Shown: piece after piece, positions 59,960-64,000 of the stretch | Layout of the letters: each line of letters opens with the position of its first letter | Numbering within the stretch: position 1 is the first letter of the stretch | Notes under the pieces: generated by a model | Seen by the model: only the letters and a program-made list of their open reading frames with translations | The model's database searches: none | Told to the model about the DNA's origin: nothing | Assembly (NCBI GenBank): GCA_001692895.1 | Contig: KV748176.1 | Span: forward strand, 1,550,001 to 1,614,000 | DNA from: Cenococcum geophilum 1.58 | Lineage: Eukaryota > Ascomycota > Dothideomycetes > Gloniales > Gloniaceae | Direction: 5' to 3' | DNA length: 64,000 nucleotides | Position numbers and translations under genes: made by a program

Positions 59960-61140
59960 AAGACGCCTAGTTAGCCCTTAACTGGTAGAGCCTAGTTAGC
60001 ACAATTAGAGGTTCTAACCTTTGCTAAAATACTTAATATCCCTAATAAGGGCTAGAATATTATTAGCGAAAATGGAGATATTCCACTACGAGTTAATAAG
60101 ATCTTAGGTCCGTCTAGCTCAACAAAGGAGTATCTAAGCTCTTAGTATAATCTTTTAAAAGAAGACACAATTAAACTGTTAAGAGAGGCAGTGGGTTAAA
60201 TTAGAGTAGACCCTTTTAGTTTGCCGGAATCTAGATATAGTAATAGAATTGGTATATATAAACAGGTAAGTATGCTATAATTCCAAAGTAGTTATCCCCT
60301 AATATCTGCAAGGCCTATATTAACTTAGTAATATTTTTACCTTAAGGGCTAGTAATCCGCGTGGCGTTCTTACTTAGGAGAGTAGGGAAGATAATCTATT
60401 AGGATTAGTTAAAAAGACTAGTTACTAGGTCTCTAGTTGCTTTAACTCCTAAGACTAATATTTTTTAAATAAAATATATACTCGTAATAGCGGCGGCGAG
60501 ACTATTAGCTATATTAGAATAGAATCCTCTAGAGGTTAACTTATTCTTTAAGACCTAAAGAGATTAAGATTAACTTATCTATATTATAGGATGGTTAAGG
60601 AATAAACTAGATTTTACAAAGTTAGTTACTATACTATATTGGCATTATAAAAGCTAATAAGAGAGCCATAAGTATATAATATTTTCTAAATAAGAAAATA
60701 TCTAACCATTAATAGATTCCCGTTATTAGAACACCTTGTTTAAGTTTAATAGAATATTAAAGCACTATAATATGTTATAAATAAGCCTTATACGGATCTT
60801 AGCTTAATTATAGCTATTAAGGATGCTTCCTTATTTAAGAATATTCACATTCTTAAAGACTGGCCAGATATAACTACTATAGGGCTTAAAGCCACTGTGC
60901 TGAAACAAGTTCTTATAAAGCGTCTTATAATAATCTAAGGACCTCTAGGCACTAGAAAAACGTAGCTTTAAAGGCGTTACTTAGCAATATAATAATAGGA
61001 GATCCCCCTGTTATTGTTATATGTTATATAAACTATGCGCTAAACCAGTTATCTAGGTATATTACTTAAAGTAACCGTCTTAATACTATCGCTTATACGG
61101 ATAGACGATATTACACTACATTAGGCGCCAGGGCCATAGG
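59960..61140 (+). pseudogene. NFX1/ZNFX1-type superfamily 1 RNA helicase, N-terminal half (degraded)
   Basis: The plus-strand frame reads GDIPLRVNKILGPSSSTKEYLSSQYNLLKEDTIKLLREAV (about 60065-60195), the signature region before the helicase core in fungal NFX1-type/Hrr1-like helicases. It then reads GLVIRVAFLLRRVGK (60350-60395), LVTRSLVALTP (60415-60450), and motif I as GPLGTRKT (60939-60962) where GPPGTGKT is expected. After that come GDPPVIVICYINYALNQLSRYI-like motif Ia residues. Stops are RIP-type and motif I residues are altered, so it is dead. The frame ends at about 61140 and motifs II-VI are missing, replaced by AT-rich repeats. Relatives act in RNA silencing or RNA quality control. 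The longer 5' part is unclear. Confidence 0.72.
60266..60312 (+). other. Probable 47-bp intron in the helicase relic
   Basis: Donor GTAAGT after GIYKQ, a CCCTAAT branch-like site near 60297-60303, acceptor CAAG. Skipping it joins GIYKQ to AYINLVIF, as in the conserved IYE.VYVTGVTF stretch of the family. Confidence 0.6.
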
Positions 61141-61189
61141 GGTAGGAAGAAGAGGAAGTGTTAGGGCTTCCTCTTTTTATATCTTATAT

Positions 61190-61530
61190 TTTATGTTTTT
61201 ATATTATCTTATATTATCCTACTATTATCCTACCATTGTATTATATTATCCCATATTATCCTGCTATTATCCCGCTATTATATTATATTATTCTACTATT
61301 ATCCTACTATTATACTATATTATCCTATTATTGTCCTACCATTATATTATATTGTCCTATTATTATCCTGCCATTATATTATATTGTCCTGTTATTGTCC
61401 TGCTATTATATTATATTATCCTACTATTATCCTACCATTATGCTATATTGTCCTATTATTATCCTACTATTATATTATATTGTCCTATTATTATCTTATA
61501 TTATCCTACCATTATCTTAGTACTACTATA
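61190..61530. repeat. AT-rich minisatellite (TATTATCCTACTATTATCC type)
   Basis: About 340 bp of imperfect tandem units of TATATTATCCTACYATTATCC. Overlapping Ile/Leu/Tyr-rich open frames on plus are artefacts of the repeat. Confidence 0.92.
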
Positions 61531-61834
61531 TACTTTTTACTATTTACTAAGATTATAGTTATGGGTATTTGTCGGCTAGGATCCGGGCAGTAACTCTTAG
61601 CAGTAATTTTACTACCCGAATCTCTTACTAAGTTTCGTTCTGCTAATATAAAATTAGTAGCTTAGAGCTTATTTTTAGTATTATAGATCTAGATTTTAGA
61701 GCCGTAGATTAATCAATTGGCGTAGAGCCGTTATATTATAGTAAAGCTATGTTTAAGCAATCTGTATCGTAATCCTTAGCATAGTGCTACACATAGAAAT
61801 ATTTAATAGTAAGATTTAGGAAGGTGTTTATATT
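61531..61834. other. Intergenic, nothing recognised
   Basis: AT-rich; no gene, RNA or strong repeat seen. Confidence 0.35.
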
Positions 61835-61955
61835 TTAATTAAATTTATAAGACTATAACTAAGGGCCTTTATAGGCAGTAGTATAGTAAGTTCTATAATT
61901 ACTTTAATTTGGGATTGCTCGGTCACTGCAGGAAAGTTATAATACTTGGCGTGGT
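61835..61955 (+). repeat. tRNA-like/SINE-like repeat, copy 1
   Basis: Aligns with 62385-62510: AAATTTRTAAGA, then CTTTATAG.GTAGTRGTATAGTA.GTTCTA, then TTGCTTTAATTT or similar, then ACTTGGCGT. Copy 2 holds a good pol III A-box; here it is weaker. The family is not identified. Confidence 0.45.
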
Positions 61956-61966
61956 GTTAAACTTAA

Positions 61967-61999
61967 GGTGCCTCTGCCACTGCGGTAGCAGAGACACCC
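61967..61999. other. Near-perfect palindrome, un-RIPped
   Basis: GGTGCCTCTGCCAC faces GTAGCAGAGACACC across a 4-5 base loop. CA and TG are retained, in contrast to neighbouring DNA. It could be a terminator-like hairpin or the edge of a small transposon. Confidence 0.7.
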
Positions 62000-62384
62000 C
62001 AAATTTCTAATAATTAAGATTTTAGACTATAGCAGATCAACTACTTACTAAAATATAAAATCTAAAATTAAGTCGATCCTTCTATAAGGCTCTAGATAAG
62101 CTTTAAGCTCCTAATTTAAACTAACGCTAAGACCTTAGTTTAGATTCTATATACGGTATAGCTTACGAATTTAACGCGCTTGCTAATCTGGAGGAGCTTT
62201 TAAATTAAAAAGTCACCAGATTAACCAAACGATCACGTTAGAATTAGATTTAAGCTTTAAATTAGATATATTTTAGGGCCTTTAAATTCAATCTAAAGTC
62301 GCTACTAAATATTCCCTAAGATTTAATATAGGGATCTCTCCCTAAGGATCTAGTTTGATCGTAAGGTTTAAAAAGGGGTTATAA
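62000..62384. other. Intergenic, nothing recognised
   Basis: AT-rich with several short TTTAAAT-type motifs; no gene seen. Confidence 0.35.
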
Positions 62385-62510
62385 TTTAGTTAAATTTGTA
62401 AGATTACATTCTAAAGTCCTTATAGCGTAGTGGTATAGTACGTTCTACCTCTTGCTTTAATTTAGAGCTAGCCCAACGTGATTAAAACTTGGCGTAGAAG
62501 AGCCGATATA
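62385..62510 (+). repeat. tRNA-like/SINE-like repeat, copy 2
   Basis: TATAGCGTAGTGGTATAGTACG fits a tRNA D-arm/A-box (TRGYNNANNGG) following a 7-base acceptor-like GTCCTTA. A B-box-like ACGTGATTAAAAC sits about 45 bases further on, probably altered by RIP. It has no tRNA clover leaf of functional quality. A tRNA-derived SINE is the likeliest reading. Confidence 0.45.
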
Positions 62511-62650
62511 CTTAGTATATAGTGCTAAGATTTCGTTAAATGTATGACTTTAGGCGTTGCGAGACACGTATAAAAATACAAGCTTAATTTAGAGCTTTAC
62601 TAACGCCTAATTTAGTAAGAAATGACCTTCTTTTTTAATATTTTTAATAC

Positions 62651-62741
62651 GCGATAAATGGGAATTAAAGCCGCCACGCCTAGGAGTCGGACTTGCGACG
62701 TCTAATTACCCAATCTAGCTAGGAGGCTCGGCGGCGATGCA
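62651..62741. other. GC-rich imperfect hairpin
   Basis: GCCGCCACGCCTAGGAG faces AGGAGGCTCGGCGGC with a tRNA T-arm-like GTCG..CGAC in the loop on minus. It borders the 18-bp minisatellite. Its role is unknown. Confidence 0.5.
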
Positions 62742-62744
62742 ATA

Positions 62745-63075
62745 GGGCTTAATAATATAATAAGGCTTGGCGGCAATGCAATGAGACTCGGCAATATAAT
62801 AAGACTTAACAATATAATAAGGCTCGGTAATATAATAAGGCTTAACAGCAATGCAATAAGACTTGGTAGCGTAATAAGACTTAACAATATAATGAGGCTC
62901 AGCGAAATAATAAGGCTTAACGGCAATGTAATAAGACTTAGTAACGTAATAAGACTCAACAATGCAATAAGGCTTAGCGACGTAATAAGGCTCGGCGGCA
63001 ATGTAATAATACTTAGTAATATAATAAAACTTAATAATATAAGAATCTTAGTAACGTAATAAGGCTTAGGGTCGG
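62745..63075. repeat. 18-bp minisatellite (AATATAATAAGGCTTGG type)
   Basis: About 18 imperfect copies of an 18-bp unit, giving an Ile-Ile-Arg-Leu-Gly/Asn-Asn repeat on plus and Leu/Ser/Ile repeats on minus. Because the unit is a multiple of three, both strands stay open; no evidence of a real gene. Confidence 0.92.
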
Positions 63076-63229
63076 GCAATAAGGGGAAGACTTAAGGTTA
63101 CTTAGTTACTCTAATGCCTAATAGCAAAATCTAACGGTATAATACTACTATTAAGGTGTTCTAATGCGGGTAGGCTATATAAAGGTTTCGTCCGTAATAT
63201 ATCTAATATATTCTAAAAGTCTACCTATT

Positions 63230-63441
63230 TGTACTAACTTAATAGCACGAGTGAGTCGTATCCACGGGCACGAAATACTTGTAGTATTGTATGCTTGTTT
63301 AGATAGCGACTGTCAATTCTATTAAGGTAGACTACGTGGTCTATATACTGACGCGCCTTCCCCCTAATTAGTTAGTATGTAGGTAGTTAGTGCACCGAAC
63401 GCGTAAGTACGCGTTCGTATACTAGGTGCTATAATTATACA
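63230..63441 (-). repeat. 3' LTR of Copia-2
   Basis: 212 bp, homologous to 12958-13221. On minus it starts TGTATAATTATAGCACC. It is shorter than the Copia-1 LTR by roughly one GTGCACCGAACGCGTAA module. Confidence 0.87.
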
Positions 63442-64000
63442 TTGGCGGTACTTGGAAAATAAGACCACTTATATACAGCCTCCGTAATTGCTTTAATAGA
63501 ACCATAAAACACAAAGGAAAATATATAGGAGATCCTTCCTAAGGTGCCCTCTGGGCTGCCTCCCAAACGGTGCTTTAAGTCGGCCGTAAGTCCTGCTTAC
63601 GGTCCGTAAAATGAACCGTATGGCCTTCCAACGGGCCGTAAATGAACTGTGCGGCCTTCCGACGGGCCGTAAATGAACCATAAGTGCTCCGTTAGTCTCG
63701 TTCCACCCATTCTATAACCTTTAGATTAAGCTTATTCGTGTTAATTAGGGTTTTTAGAGCTTAACACGGCTTTGCCTTAGTTATAGCGTCTGCTGGGTTA
63801 TCTTCGCTGCTGATCCATTTGACCTCCGTAATCTCACGTCGTTCGTAGGCCTAACGTAAGCACATTAGGTCGACCATGAGCCTCTTCTCNTATATCGTAC
63901 CTAGTTTGACTAGGCAGTCGTAGAGGGACTTCGAATTGGTGCATAAAACCAGGGGTAACTGTTCCAATTATAGGATCTTCTAGATTATTAATTTAATTAC
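63442..64000 (-). mobile_element. Copia-2, 3' end: RNase H and 3' untranslated region (fossil)
   Basis: Minus strand from the right edge: PLVLCTNSKSLYDCLVKLGT, RLMVDLMCLR, EVKWISSEDNPADAITKAKPC, the C-terminal RNase H of a Ty1/copia polyprotein (about 63690-64000). Next comes a 3' region with a short tandem repeat, then the 3' LTR at 63230-63441. It is less decayed than Copia-1 in the part visible. The rest lies beyond the window. Confidence 0.88.
63590..63690. repeat. About 36-bp tandem repeat in the Copia-2 3' region
   Basis: Three imperfect copies of GGGCCGTAAATGAACCGTRYGGCCTTCCRAC. A minus-strand open frame over it (63493-63681) is repeat-driven and overlaps the end of pol. Confidence 0.82.

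Noticed and set aside
59330-59960. Considered as certain 5' exons of the helicase gene
   Set aside because: A plus frame with helicase-family flavour exists, but it overlaps the minus-strand gene near 59350-59425 and has no firm motif, so only 59960 onward is claimed.
61158-61593. Three overlapping Ile/Leu/Tyr-rich plus frames
   Set aside because: All come from the TATTATCC minisatellite; overlapping frames with the same composition indicate no true coding.
62651-62741. Considered as a functional tRNA gene on minus
   Set aside because: A T-arm-like piece and a D-arm-like piece are visible, but no anticodon arm or full acceptor pairing of correct length could be drawn.

Overview
The window reads as a repeat-dense, AT-rich block from a filamentous ascomycete (Pezizomycotina; the families would suit Dothideomycetes/Pleosporales, but that is inference). 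TpA is very common while CpA and TpG are scarce, and most broken reading frames carry TAG or TAA where CAG, CAA or TGG would be expected. This is the mark of repeat-induced point mutation (RIP). No intact host gene was found. Nearly everything is a fossil LTR retrotransposon, stacked by nested insertion. A few runs of N occur (about 12061-12129, 47094-47264, 47600-47625, 63890).

Left block, 1-24504, is a Russian doll. A Ty3/gypsy element (A, minus, 1-2872) cuts a Ty1/copia element (Copia-1, minus, 2873-6551 plus 12425-13221). Copia-1 is split by a chromodomain-bearing gypsy element (B, plus, 6552-12424) with a perfect GTTAT target duplication. Copia-1 sits against the reverse transcriptase of gypsy element C (minus, 13222-16915). 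C in turn sits in the gag of a copy of the G family (G1, minus, 16916-17169 plus 22407-24504). G1 is also split by a non-LTR insertion X (17170-22406), which has CATCAGCA-like inverted ends and repeat-rich subterminal regions. X is itself interrupted by a hAT DNA transposon (17951-21446) with 17-bp identical inverted repeats and an 8-bp duplication. The hAT carries a degraded transposase on minus and a second gene on plus resembling DUF3716 proteins.

Middle block, 24505-54217: an AT-rich stretch holds a relic of a fungal STAND/NLR N-terminal domain (25661-25906). Next come gypsy fragments J and D (C family), an unassigned LTR-like element I, chromovirus F (33148-39337), and a second G-family copy G2 (plus). 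G2 is split by a solo LTR (44477-44669, CTAGG duplication), a structurally complete G element in the opposite orientation (45166-53067, AAAAA duplication), and another solo LTR (53093-53273, CTAAAA duplication).

Right block, 54218-64000, is different. A short GC-rich repeat island is followed by a large unrecognised minus-strand pseudogene with a visible 50-bp intron and internal amino-acid repeats (about 54640-59425). Divergent from it lies a plus-strand relic of an NFX1/ZNFX1-type RNA helicase (about 59960-61140), also with a small intron. The rest is minisatellites, hairpins, two copies of a tRNA-like (SINE-like) repeat, and the 3' end plus 3' LTR of a second copia copy (Copia-2) running off the right edge. 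All family calls come from reading translations by eye; no database search was run.
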